From Bacillota bacterium (GTDB taxonomy: Bacteria; Bacillota; Clostridia; Acetivibrionales; DSM-1351), in contig JAEWOH010000043.1 in assembly GCA_023460955.1 (NCBI GenBank), positions 124,001 to 188,000 of the forward strand: a stretch of DNA of 64,000 nt, in the 5' to 3' direction. The notes below the pieces were generated by a model. The model did no database searches. It had not been told where the DNA came from and was given only the letters and a program-made list of their open reading frames with translations. Positions 34,938 to 42,733 of the stretch are shown here, piece after piece; positions within the stretch are counted from its first letter, which is position 1; each line of letters opens with the position of its first letter. The position numbers and the translations under genes are program-made.

Positions 34938-35134
34938 CTGTTACCTCCTCCCAAAAAGGGCTTATCCAGGCTTGGGAACAGTGTGCCCCTGTCCAATCCG
35001 TCAAAAGCATCATAAGGGGTTTCCCATTCCTGTACGGGAACATAAGCCATTGCAACCACCATTTTTTGACTTCCTTTAGATTTACGATCGTTTGAATCAT
35101 TGTATTCACTATATGGATTGTCAAATTCAGTCAT
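34931..35134 (-). CDS. cotJA: CotJA spore coat-associated protein
   Basis: A 67-residue protein with the CotJA core: MAYVPVQEWETPYDAFDGLDRGTLFPSLDKPF (quoted by its conserved Trp, Tyr, Phe and Pro residues). GGAAAGGAG lies six bases before ATG 35134. It heads the cotJABC operon. In Bacillus the operon is read by sigma-E in the mother cell and its products form part of the inner coat. It is divergent from sigK; the 310-bp gap between them must hold both promoters. Confidence 0.9.
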   Translation of the reverse strand: MTEFDNPYSEYNDSNDRKSKGSQKMVVAMAYVPVQEWETPYDAFDGLDRGTLFPSLDKPFLGGGNRW

Positions 35135-35381
35135 ACTTTTCTCCTTTCCCATTTTGCAAAAAATACTTATATAATCAAGATATGAGATAACTTCTGCTGG
35201 GGTTACATAAAATGTTAAAATAATAAGTAAGCAGAACGTCAAAAGTCTGGATATATCCAGAGAGGTAGATTCGATAAAATACAGAATTATAGGAAAAATA
35301 ACCTAGAAAAAATCCCCGAAAGATTTTTTATCGGACAGGCAAGTTTTCCAATACAAATTCATATATTAGAAAGGTACACTA

Positions 35382-35426
35382 TTTTTGAGTTCTAAAAAAC
35401 TTAGGTTTTTCAGAATAACTCAAAAA
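35382..35426 (+). promoter_or_regulatory. Hairpin in the sigK leader
   Basis: TTTTTGAGTT (35382-35391) pairs with AACTCAAAAA (35417-35426), with an inner AAAAAC/GTTTTT stem. It ends five bases before the ribosome site of sigK. Its closeness suggests control of sigK transcription or translation. No clear sigma-E promoter could be fixed upstream. Confidence 0.5.
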
Positions 35427-35444
35427 CAATAGGGGGTGCCTTGC

Positions 35445-35787
35445 TTGATAGATATACTATTTTCAGCAATCGTTGATGGTCTAAACAACTTATTCCTCAT
35501 GCTGGGCTACGTATCTAATGTTAACTCCTTTCCTCAGCCGCTGAACTCTGAGGAGGAACAGTACTATGTTGAGGCATATAGAAACGGTAATGAGGAAGCA
35601 AGAAACATATTAATTGAGAGAAACCTCAGACTTGTTGCACACATTGTAAAGAAATACGGCTCGTGCGGAAGTGATAGTGACGACCTTATCTCCATAGGTA
35701 CAATCGGTTTGATCAAAGCTATATCAACATTCAATATGGACAAAGGAACGAGACTGGCAACTTATGCTGCCAGGTGCATAGAAAATG
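35445..35787 (+). CDS. sigK: RNA polymerase sigma-K factor, N-terminal half of a split gene
   Basis: Encodes about 114 residues of sigma-K: a hydrophobic pro-sequence-like N-terminus (IDILFSAIVDGLNNLFLMLGYV), then FPQPLN, NLRLVAHIVKKYG and LISIGTIGLIKA (sigma region 2), ending LATYAARCIEN. In the present DNA it runs four more codons and stops at 35801. The TTG at 35445 has AGGGGG eight bases upstream. Joining AAATG at 35783-35787 to AAATG at 42729-42733 fuses it in frame to the C-terminal half, giving 236 residues (241 in B. subtilis). Sigma-K controls late mother-cell genes. Confidence 0.93.
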
Positions 35788-35807
35788 CAATTACAACATA
35801 GCGGAAA
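35788..35807. repeat. Left inverted half-site of the sigK element
   Basis: CAATTACAACATAGCGGAAA, the inverted partner of 42708-42727. Confidence 0.75.
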
Positions 35808-35900
35808 CAGACGAGAGTTTTTACTATGAGTAATTGCATCTTAATAGTAATTGGGCTTTTGTTTTAGAATTATTTCAAAATATATTTTTCATTTAGGATA

Positions 35901-36671
35901 TCAAATATAGTATTCAGTTTTGTCCTGTGTTTTTAATTCGAATTCAGAGAAAACCCTATCTCTTATCGTTAAAAAATCTGAACTGGTTCTGTCTCTTTTT
36001 CTAGCAAGAGGAACGTCAATAATACTCTTTATTTTGCCGGGATTAGGTGTCATTATCACAACTCTGTCGGCAAGGAATACGGCCTCCTCGATATCATGGG
36101 TGACGAAAATAATAGTCTTTTTTTGCTGCTGCCAAATACTTGAAATCTCATCCTGCATTTTCATACGTGTCAGCGCGTCCAAAGCGCCAAAGGGCTCATC
36201 CATAAATATTATTTCAGGGTCAACTGCAAGGGCACGGGCAATTGCCACTCGCTGCTGCATACCTCCTGAAAGCTGGCCGGGATGATTTTTTGCGAAGTTT
36301 GTGAGACCCACCATTTCTATGTATTTTGCGGCCAGCTTGCTACGTTCACTTTTAGCCAGCTTTTTACACTCTAAACCAAGTTCAACATTTTTTTGAACGG
36401 TTCTCCAGGGCAGGAGGCCATAATTCTGAAATATGGTAACGTTCTTTGTTGACGGTGCTTTAACTTCATTTCCACCAATAAATATCTTCCCATCAGTAAC
36501 CTTCTCAAAACCGGCAATGGCGTTAAGGAGGGTGGTTTTGCCACAGCCGCTTGAACCCAAAAGGCAGATGAACTCTCCCTTCTCTATTTTAAGAGAAACA
36601 TTAACCATAGCACTGAAGTAGGATTTACCTTGTGCGTAATTTTTAGATATATTCTGCACATCAATGTACAT
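35901..36671 (-). CDS. ABC transporter ATPase, SsuB/TauB/NrtD type
   Basis: A 256-residue ATPase. Walker A is GSSGCGKT near residue 37, the signature LSGGMQQR near 133, and Walker B IIFMDEPFGALD near 153, all typical of the nitrate/sulfonate/taurine import family. GGGGGG lies six bases before ATG 36671. It is the last gene of the cargo operon and follows the permease by one base. The substrate is not deducible. Confidence 0.9.
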   Translation of the reverse strand: MYIDVQNISKNYAQGKSYFSAMVNVSLKIEKGEFICLLGSSGCGKTTLLNAIAGFEKVTDGKIFIGGNEVKAPSTKNVTIFQNYGLLPWRTVQKNVELGLECKKLAKSERSKLAAKYIEMVGLTNFAKNHPGQLSGGMQQRVAIARALAVDPEIIFMDEPFGALDALTRMKMQDEISSIWQQQKKTIIFVTHDIEEAVFLADRVVIMTPNPGKIKSIIDVPLARKRDRTSSDFLTIRDRVFSEFELKTQDKTEYYI

Positions 36672-36672
36672 A

Positions 36673-37443
36673 CTAGGCCCCCCTTTCATTTGGTACAAAA
36701 CCCGAAAGACTCAGTATTTTTTTCTCTGCCATACCGATTAAGCTGTCAAGGAGCAGTCCTATAATTCCTATGATTAATATGCTGGCCAAAAGCATATCAG
36801 CACGTAGATTGTTTCTTGCATCTATTATTAGAAAGCCAAGACCTGTTTGAGCTCCTACCATTTCTCCTGCAACAAGAAAAACCCAAGCGGTACCAAGTGC
36901 AAGATGAAGTCCTGTAGCTATAAAGGGAAATGAGGAAGGGAGAACTATTTTTGTCAGCATCTGAAACTGATTTAGTCCAAAGTTTTTTGCAACCTTGATA
37001 TAGGTTTGATCTACTTTCCCAACACCAGAAATTGTGGTAAGAAGAACCGGGAAAAAGGCTGCAATGAATATTATGACCATTGCAGGAAAATCTCCGATTC
37101 CGAACCATAACACAACAAAGGGAAGCCAGGCTATGGGAGAAATAGGCCTGATAAGCTGAACAACAGGATTTATGAAATTCCAGACCTTCTTAAACCAGCC
37201 AAGAAACATTCCAAGTATTATACCGGAAATTGCTGCAGCACCGTAACCTATAATAAATCTATAAAGACTATCCTTTATACCTGAGGTTATAGCCCCGGTT
37301 TGAAACAACTCTTTAAAACCCTTCAAAACGCTAAGCGGAGAAGGAAACAGTGATTCATTCCAATTTCCGAAGGTTACAGCTATTTGCCATAAACCAACCA
37401 GTATAGTAAAAGATACTATTACATTTAATAATTTTTTCACCAT
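36673..37443 (-). CDS. ABC transporter permease, SsuC/TauC type
   Basis: A 256-residue protein with six spans and the docking loop VAKNFGLNQFQMLTKIVLPSSFPFI near residues 155-180. It matches permeases of sulfonate/taurine/nitrate importers. The start is unclear: ATG 37443 is taken, but GTG 37440 has better spacing (six bases) from GAGG. It lies between the binding-protein and ATPase genes. Confidence 0.88.
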   Translation of the reverse strand: MVKKLLNVIVSFTILVGLWQIAVTFGNWNESLFPSPLSVLKGFKELFQTGAITSGIKDSLYRFIIGYGAAAISGIILGMFLGWFKKVWNFINPVVQLIRPISPIAWLPFVVLWFGIGDFPAMVIIFIAAFFPVLLTTISGVGKVDQTYIKVAKNFGLNQFQMLTKIVLPSSFPFIATGLHLALGTAWVFLVAGEMVGAQTGLGFLIIDARNNLRADMLLASILIIGIIGLLLDSLIGMAEKKILSLSGFVPNERGA

Positions 37444-37457
37444 AGACCTCACTTTAA

Positions 37458-38474
37458 TTAATTTAATAGGGAAGGATCAACAAAAGCATCAAATGACGGA
37501 GGAGTTTTTGAAATACCAAATTCTATAACTTTTTTACTTAAATCCTCATAGGCTGGCTTGGTTATTACCAGATCATTATAGGATATCCACTTCATGGAAA
37601 GATCTAAAACCTTATCGTCAAGCTTGAGATAATTTTTAGCAATTTCATTTGTCTTTTCCTTGTTTTGTTCAATAAATTTTCCTGCCTCAAGGTAATTTAC
37701 AGCAACCTTTTTAGCAATCTCCTTATTCTCATTAATAAAGTTATCTGTAAATACGAGTGAACAGCAGATTGAATCCTGCCAAAGCTCATTGGATTGATAA
37801 AGTACCTTACCTGTGTCAATAGCAACAGATTTAGCTCCGAAGGGCTCAGCAACCGAATAGCCGTCTATTTGTCCCGAAGCCAGTGCTGCCGGCATTTCCG
37901 GAGGAGCGAGCTCAACAACTTTAAGATCATTAGTTGAGAGCCCTGCATTTTTTAGCATTTGATTCAGAAGGATATTATGTGAGGATTGTCTGTGAGGTAT
38001 GGCAAAGGTTTTCCCCTTTAAATCCGCAACACTATTGATTTTGTTTGAGACTACAACCACATTTCCATCTTTATGGCCCAATGCAACTGCTTTAAGTCCA
38101 ATTCCTTGTTCCTTAGCCTTCATGGCCAGCTCAATCAAAACAGAAGCACCGTCAACATGGCCTGTATTCAGGGCATCCATCAACTCAGGCCAGGAACCGT
38201 ATTTTATCAGCTGGATTTCATAGTCACTGTCTGCTTTATTTTGAAGTTCGTTTTCGACAAATACCGGAAGTGCGTGTGTCAAAGGTAAATATGCAATTTT
38301 TACAATCTTTTTTGAAGGAGCTGAAGAAGCTTCGGATGATACGGAGTTTGAGGCGACTGTAGCAGTATCTGAACTGTTTGCGGCTCCGGCTGAAGCAGAA
38401 CTGCCACAAGCTGTCAGGCCTGTTAAAATGCCAAGTATAAATACAACTGTAATAAAATTCTTTAAAGTACTCAT
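37458..38474 (-). CDS. ABC transporter substrate-binding lipoprotein, NMT1/SsuA type
   Basis: A 338-residue protein with a lipoprotein signal (lipobox LTAC, Cys near residue 23) and an Ala/Ser-rich linker. The NMT1/SsuA-like fold is recognisable in IAYLPLTHALPVFVENEL, GKTFAIPHRQSSHNILLNQ and ASGQIDGYSVAEPFG. This family binds small anions and heterocycles, such as sulfonates, nitrate and thiamine precursors. GGAGG lies seven bases before ATG 38474. It follows the CooS-like gene by 46 bases, so the two functions are probably linked. Confidence 0.88.
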   Translation of the reverse strand: MSTLKNFITVVFILGILTGLTACGSSASAGAANSSDTATVASNSVSSEASSAPSKKIVKIAYLPLTHALPVFVENELQNKADSDYEIQLIKYGSWPELMDALNTGHVDGASVLIELAMKAKEQGIGLKAVALGHKDGNVVVVSNKINSVADLKGKTFAIPHRQSSHNILLNQMLKNAGLSTNDLKVVELAPPEMPAALASGQIDGYSVAEPFGAKSVAIDTGKVLYQSNELWQDSICCSLVFTDNFINENKEIAKKVAVNYLEAGKFIEQNKEKTNEIAKNYLKLDDKVLDLSMKWISYNDLVITKPAYEDLSKKVIEFGISKTPPSFDAFVDPSLLN

Positions 38475-38520
38475 ATATTAACCTCCAAAATTAAAAATTT
38501 AGAATTATATCCGTTTCAAT

Positions 38521-40548
38521 TTAAATTACATTACTGTCCCAACCAAGGAGCTTTCTTTGTTCTTTCAGATCTGAAATGATTTGATGTGCCAAATCAATAT
38601 GATTGACATTAACGACCATACCGGAACCAAGAATTTCCTTTGTGCCATTTTTCATAAACTCAGTAACGCTGTCAGAACCGTGGGTGGGAGTATGAACACA
38701 GTGATAAGAGTTAACGCCCAGCAACCTGAAACTCAGTGCCGCACAAATTCCTTTTTCATTAGACCACTCAGGACTTGCAAAAGCATAGGGCATATCCTTT
38801 ATATCTTTCTCTGCTGATTCCGCCACGACTTTAAACAAAGCAGAGGCTCTGGCATTATCAAGACACTCGCCCATATGCCATACCGGAGGAAGGTCACTTA
38901 GAAAGCCTCTTAGCCCGGCTCCTGTCTGCTCCAGAGCTCTTGCAGAGCAATAACCCAATTTCATTAACGGAAAAGAAGCGCATCCATTTGTAAGTATCAA
39001 AACATTATTTTTAATTAAAATATCTGCCAATTCTACAATTGCCTTTTCATATACGATTCTCGGATTGTTACACCCTACAAGATTGACTATACCAAGTATT
39101 TCACCGCGCTTTAAGGCTTCTGCAACAGGCTTGATACTGCCAAAATGTTTTATTATGTACTCCTGTGAGAAACCAACCTCAGCCTCAACTTCATATTGAG
39201 GTATATGCACAGGCACTTCTCGCCTGTTAACAAAACTTTCAATTGCACGATTAAGTATTTTTCGAGCCAGCTCTGAGGCTTGAGACATATTTGAGTGATC
39301 ATGATCAAACCCGTAATGTTCAGCTCCAGGCAGCCTGGCAGAGTCACTGGTAGTCACCACAACAGTTTTGAAGCAATTTGCGACTTCCATTATTGACGGA
39401 AAAACATCCTGAACATCTGCCACCCATAAATCCAGCGCACCTGTACCAACTACCAGTTCAGCACCAATTGCATTAGATAGGGGAATTACTCCTCCGTAAC
39501 GGTACATTGAAGATAAACCGGAACAACAAATACCATAAAATCTAATACCATGAGCACCTTTTTCCTTAGCCAGTTCTATGAATTCATCTGTTTTTCCAAG
39601 TTTTACAATTTCACTGATAAGTACAGGTGAATGTCCATGTAAAGCAATATTCACATATCCCTTTTCCAAGGCTCCGGTATTAACCCTTGAGGTGCTTCTA
39701 TTTGGCAGGCCGAACAGAATATCCATTGCAATTGCTGAGCCTAAAACACTTGACCATGCGAATGCAACACCGCTTCGGAGCATTTGCTTCATGAGGTTTT
39801 TCCAGTCACCGTCGTTACCGGTGCTGGTTCTGTGCAGGCTTTCAAAAACTTCGTGATAAGGGCTTATGGGAAGAATATCGAGCTGGGACCAGGTGTTAAT
39901 TCGTTCCTTTGCAGCGAATGCATTAAGAGTTCTATGGGGTCCCGGTACAGTTCTGGATAAGTCCTCTAGAAGTATATCTGCCACTTCTCCGGCAAGTTCT
40001 TTGATACCCTTATCCTGGGTATTCAGACCAAAGGCCTTGGCAACAGCAGCCAGCTTTGCTTCTCCATCAATTGAAATGTTAATTTTGCCCTCTGCTGCAT
40101 ATTTTAAGGCCAACATGCTTTCCCGGCCTCTAGCGCCATGAGCAGCAATTCCGGCAACAACACTCCTTAATAGATTACGCGCAACTATAACATCCGCGTC
40201 AGCTCCACATACACCTTTAGGACTCCTTTTTGTTACTTTGCAGGGGCCCATGGTACAGTTCCTGCAGCAGACTCCTGCCAAACCGAAACTGCATTGGGGC
40301 TTCTGTGCATCAAACCTGTCAAAAACAGTCTCGATACCGAGCTTATCCATATGTAAAAGCAGATCTCTCACAGCAGGATCGGGAGTTTGCTCAAGAACGT
40401 CTTTTTTTGAAGAAAAGGTTTTTTTGTATTCAGAAACTGCAGCTGTGTAATCATTAAATTCATTGTTCCCATGATGATGTTCACTAGTAGCATGCCCGAA
40501 TTTTACATGATGGTATCTCACAGTATTTTTTGCTCCAAAAAGAATCAA
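38521..40548 (-). CDS. Carbon monoxide dehydrogenase catalytic subunit, CooS family, atypical C-cluster
   Basis: A 675-residue Ni-Fe-S enzyme homologue. Numbered from TTG 40548, the D-cluster Cys are 86 and 94, and the B-cluster Cys are 95, 98, 103 and 114. C-cluster ligands present are His near 304 (HGH), Cys341 (GICCSG), Cys493 (GCNN), Cys523 (NGCAS) and Cys562 (HMGEC). The Cys that matches Cys333 of Carboxydothermus CODH-II is Asp here (VADVQDVFPS, about 381). The active cluster must therefore differ, and CO oxidation is uncertain. An N-terminal His-rich stretch is also unusual. The TTG has AAGGTGAG seven bases upstream; GTG 40560 is in frame. It heads the cargo operon behind a consensus promoter. 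Confidence 0.85.
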   Translation of the reverse strand: MILFGAKNTVRYHHVKFGHATSEHHHGNNEFNDYTAAVSEYKKTFSSKKDVLEQTPDPAVRDLLLHMDKLGIETVFDRFDAQKPQCSFGLAGVCCRNCTMGPCKVTKRSPKGVCGADADVIVARNLLRSVVAGIAAHGARGRESMLALKYAAEGKINISIDGEAKLAAVAKAFGLNTQDKGIKELAGEVADILLEDLSRTVPGPHRTLNAFAAKERINTWSQLDILPISPYHEVFESLHRTSTGNDGDWKNLMKQMLRSGVAFAWSSVLGSAIAMDILFGLPNRSTSRVNTGALEKGYVNIALHGHSPVLISEIVKLGKTDEFIELAKEKGAHGIRFYGICCSGLSSMYRYGGVIPLSNAIGAELVVGTGALDLWVADVQDVFPSIMEVANCFKTVVVTTSDSARLPGAEHYGFDHDHSNMSQASELARKILNRAIESFVNRREVPVHIPQYEVEAEVGFSQEYIIKHFGSIKPVAEALKRGEILGIVNLVGCNNPRIVYEKAIVELADILIKNNVLILTNGCASFPLMKLGYCSARALEQTGAGLRGFLSDLPPVWHMGECLDNARASALFKVVAESAEKDIKDMPYAFASPEWSNEKGICAALSFRLLGVNSYHCVHTPTHGSDSVTEFMKNGTKEILGSGMVVNVNHIDLAHQIISDLKEQRKLLGWDSNVI

Positions 40549-40572
40549 ACAAGCACTCACCTTTCATAGTAT

Positions 40573-40580
40573 AGTATACT
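40573..40580. promoter_or_regulatory. Palindrome near the cooS-like transcription start
   Basis: AGTATACT within a longer stretch of repeated AGTATA/TATACT elements (40566-40594), just downstream of the predicted -10. Possible operator. Confidence 0.4.
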
Positions 40581-40601
40581 TATAAAAATAGTATGTTTTA
40601 A

Positions 40602-40630
40602 ATTATAATGAAAATGGCTATAGGTGTCAA
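40602..40630 (-). promoter_or_regulatory. Consensus sigma-A promoter of the cooS-like operon
   Basis: On the minus strand a perfect TTGACA (40630-40625), exactly 17 bases, and a perfect TATAAT (40607-40602). It is about 54 bases before the start codon. Confidence 0.8.
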
Positions 40631-40644
40631 TGAAAATATAAAAG

Positions 40645-40669
40645 TATTCATATAAAATTAGTATGAATA
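40645..40669. promoter_or_regulatory. Operator-like dyad upstream of the cooS-like promoter
   Basis: TATTCATA (40645-40652) and TATGAATA (40662-40669) are separated by nine bases. They end 15 bases before the -35 box, a position suited to an activator. Confidence 0.5.
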
Positions 40670-40743
40670 TTAGAAAAATGAATTTGTACTAGCTGCAAAC
40701 TCATATATATCAGGCAGGAGACTTTTGGTGGGAGATATAAAAG

Positions 40744-40929
40744 ATGTCTCAAAAATATATCCTTAAAGTAAACTACCCTGTCACTTCCGAAGAAATAGAG
40801 CTGCTTAAAAAACAATTAGGCATTGAATATTTAAAACTGGTTAAAGCATATCTTGAAAAGCTTGATATTGGAAAAGACCAAAAAAAAGAAATTGCCTTAA
40901 TGATTGGGACCGGAATAAAAATTAATTAA
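40744..40929 (+). CDS. Small 61-residue protein of the sigK element, candidate excision cofactor
   Basis: A 61-residue charged helical protein (MSQKYILKVNYPVTSEEIEL...). GGGAG lies nine bases before ATG 40744. It is upstream of the recombinase on the same strand, separated by 143 bases that contain a hairpin. It is unrelated by eye to the 49-residue protein of the cotJC element but occupies the same place. A recombination directionality role is possible; no known family was recognised. Confidence 0.65.
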   Translation: MSQKYILKVNYPVTSEEIELLKKQLGIEYLKLVKAYLEKLDIGKDQKKEIALMIGTGIKIN

Positions 40930-41022
40930 GAAAAGGCAAGGGTAAAACGACAACTGATCATAAAAGTTAACAAAGACGCAAAATACGAGATCTCCAACAA
41001 AAATTAAAGTAATAATATATAT

Positions 41023-41070
41023 AAAACCCCAATATTACTAGAGTATAAGCTTGTAATATCGAGGGTTTTT
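41023..41070 (+). terminator. Attenuator-like hairpin covering the recombinase ribosome site
   Basis: AAAACCC...AATATTAC (41023-41038) pairs with GTAATAT...GGGTTTT (41053-41069), followed by a T-run. The GAGGG ribosome site of the recombinase (start 41073) lies in the right arm, so folding would both resemble a terminator and hide the ribosome site. Confidence 0.65.
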
Positions 41071-41072
41071 AT

Positions 41073-42704
41073 ATGAAGGCAGCAATTTATTCGAGAAAAA
41101 GTAAATTCACAGGAAAAGGTGATAGTGTAGAAAATCAGATACAAATGTGCAAAGAGCATGCTATCAAGTTTTTTAACTGCGACGAAGAAGATTTTCTTGT
41201 ATATGAAGATGAAGGCTTTTCAGGCGGAAACACTGACAGGCCAAGATTTCAGCAGATGCTTAAGGATGCAAGGAAAAAAATGTTTGATACAATTATTTGT
41301 TATCGGCTCGACCGTGTAAGCAGGAATGTATCAGATTTCTCCCAGCTCATTGACAAACTTGAAAAGTGGGGGGTTGGCTTTATATCAGTAAAGGAGCAGT
41401 TTGACACAACAAAACCGATGGGAAGAGCAATGATGTATATTGCGTCAGTATTTTCTCAACTGGAAAGGGAGACCATAGCTGAAAGGATTAAAGACAACAT
41501 GCTCCAGCTTTCAAAAACCGGAAGATGGCTTGGTGGTACGACTCCAACCGGTTATAAATCTGAAATGGTGTCGGGCCGCGAAGCGAATGGCCGCGAGGTC
41601 AGGTGCTTCAAGCTTGTTGCAGTTCCTGAAGAAACCCAAATGGTAAAGCTGCTTTTTGACAAATATATTGAGTTAAAATCAATTACCAGAGTAGAAAAAT
41701 ATCTTGCTAAAAATAATATATACACAAAAAACGGAGCTGTGTTCGGAAGATTCTCAATTCGCTTCATACTTTCCAATCCTGTATATGTCATAGCTGACCA
41801 GAAATTATACAGTTACCTTACCGAGAACAACTATGATGTTTATTCCGGGCAAGAAGAATTCAATGGAATTAATGGACTTATGGGCTACAACAGAACCAGA
41901 CAGAACTCGTCCATTCCGGGTGAGAAGTACCGCGAAAGTAGTGAATGGATTCTGGCTGTTGGCCTGCACGCCGGAATAGTATCCAGTAGTGTCTGGATAG
42001 AGGCACAGGAGCTTCTTGACAGAAACAAGACAAAAGCTTACAGAAGAGTAAGAAACAATACTGCACTGCTTTCAGGACTTATCAGATGTGCAGGCTGCGG
42101 CAGCCTTATGCGGCCGAAAGCAGGCAGGAAGCCTCACTCAAATGCTGAACAAGCTTATTACTATATTTGCGAGCTGAAGGAAAAGAGCAATAGGGAACAA
42201 TGCAGTATGGCTAATGCTAACGGAAAAATTATTGACGAAATGGTGCTCAGCGAGCTGCAGGAGTTATTTTTAAAATATCCTCCGGTAATTGGGGACGAGG
42301 TTTTTACAGATTTAAAAAATTGGTTCAGCAGTGATTCCCGTATGGATGAACTGCATTTGCTGGAGGAAAAACTCTTTAATACTGATTACGAAATTAAAAA
42401 CTTAATAAGAGTTTTATCCCGTGAATCAGATACAGAGCTTGAAGCTGCTCTTACCGAACAGATAAGAAAGCTTACCGGCCAGAAACAGTCTTATATCAGT
42501 TCCATCGAAAATCTTCTTCTAAACAATACTGATAATAACTCGTGTCAGTCCCAAGAGGCTTTTATCAACAATATCTACCCGCCTCACATGCTAAACTGGA
42601 ATAGAATAAATATAGAAAGCAAACGTAACATTATTAGAGCATTATTCAAAAGGGTTGAGTGGAACGGAGACAGCCTTGAATTATATTTGAACAGTGTTCA
42701 ATAA
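41073..42704 (+). CDS. Large serine recombinase of the sigK element (SpoIVCA type)
   Basis: A 543-residue recombinase. The resolvase domain starts with nucleophile motif IYSRKS (Ser near residue 8), then YRLDRVSRN near 72 and SQLERETIAERIK near 129. A recombinase domain (about 155-290) follows, then a zinc ribbon CAGCG near 338 with two later Cys, and a C-terminal coiled coil (about 420-490). Its stop is three bases before the right half-site and 24 bases before the crossover AAATG, and it reads toward the C-terminal half of sigK. It matches the role of SpoIVCA, which excises skin in B. subtilis. GAGGG lies seven bases before ATG 41073. Confidence 0.93.
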   Translation: MKAAIYSRKSKFTGKGDSVENQIQMCKEHAIKFFNCDEEDFLVYEDEGFSGGNTDRPRFQQMLKDARKKMFDTIICYRLDRVSRNVSDFSQLIDKLEKWGVGFISVKEQFDTTKPMGRAMMYIASVFSQLERETIAERIKDNMLQLSKTGRWLGGTTPTGYKSEMVSGREANGREVRCFKLVAVPEETQMVKLLFDKYIELKSITRVEKYLAKNNIYTKNGAVFGRFSIRFILSNPVYVIADQKLYSYLTENNYDVYSGQEEFNGINGLMGYNRTRQNSSIPGEKYRESSEWILAVGLHAGIVSSSVWIEAQELLDRNKTKAYRRVRNNTALLSGLIRCAGCGSLMRPKAGRKPHSNAEQAYYYICELKEKSNREQCSMANANGKIIDEMVLSELQELFLKYPPVIGDEVFTDLKNWFSSDSRMDELHLLEEKLFNTDYEIKNLIRVLSRESDTELEAALTEQIRKLTGQKQSYISSIENLLLNNTDNNSCQSQEAFINNIYPPHMLNWNRINIESKRNIIRALFKRVEWNGDSLELYLNSVQ

Positions 42705-42707
42705 ATC

Positions 42708-42727
42708 TTTCCGTTGTGTTGGGATAG
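42708..42727. repeat. Right inverted half-site of the sigK element
   Basis: TTTCCGTTGTGTTGGGATAG, inverted partner of 35788-35807. Together with CA/TG next to the AA core, 17 of 22 positions match in the reconstructed attP. Confidence 0.75.
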
Positions 42728-42733
42728 CAAATG

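Larger units (their letters stand above)
35786..42731. mobile_element. sigK-intervening (skin) element, 6,946 bp
   Basis: This element interrupts sigK at the same CIEN|E boundary used by the skin element of B. subtilis. The ends carry a 5-bp direct repeat AAATG and inverted half-sites (35788-35807 and 42708-42727, 15 of 20 matching) around a central AA. It encodes a serine recombinase beside the C-terminal half of sigK and a 61-residue protein. It also encodes a four-gene cargo operon on the minus strand: CooS-like CO dehydrogenase, solute-binding protein, permease and ATPase. Excision in the mother cell would restore sigK; the germ line would keep the cargo. Confidence 0.93.

Noticed and set aside
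31319..42704. One large prophage spanning both recombinases
   Set aside because: Intact cotJA, cotJB and parts of cotJC and sigK lie between the two, and each recombinase has its own pair of matching att sites.
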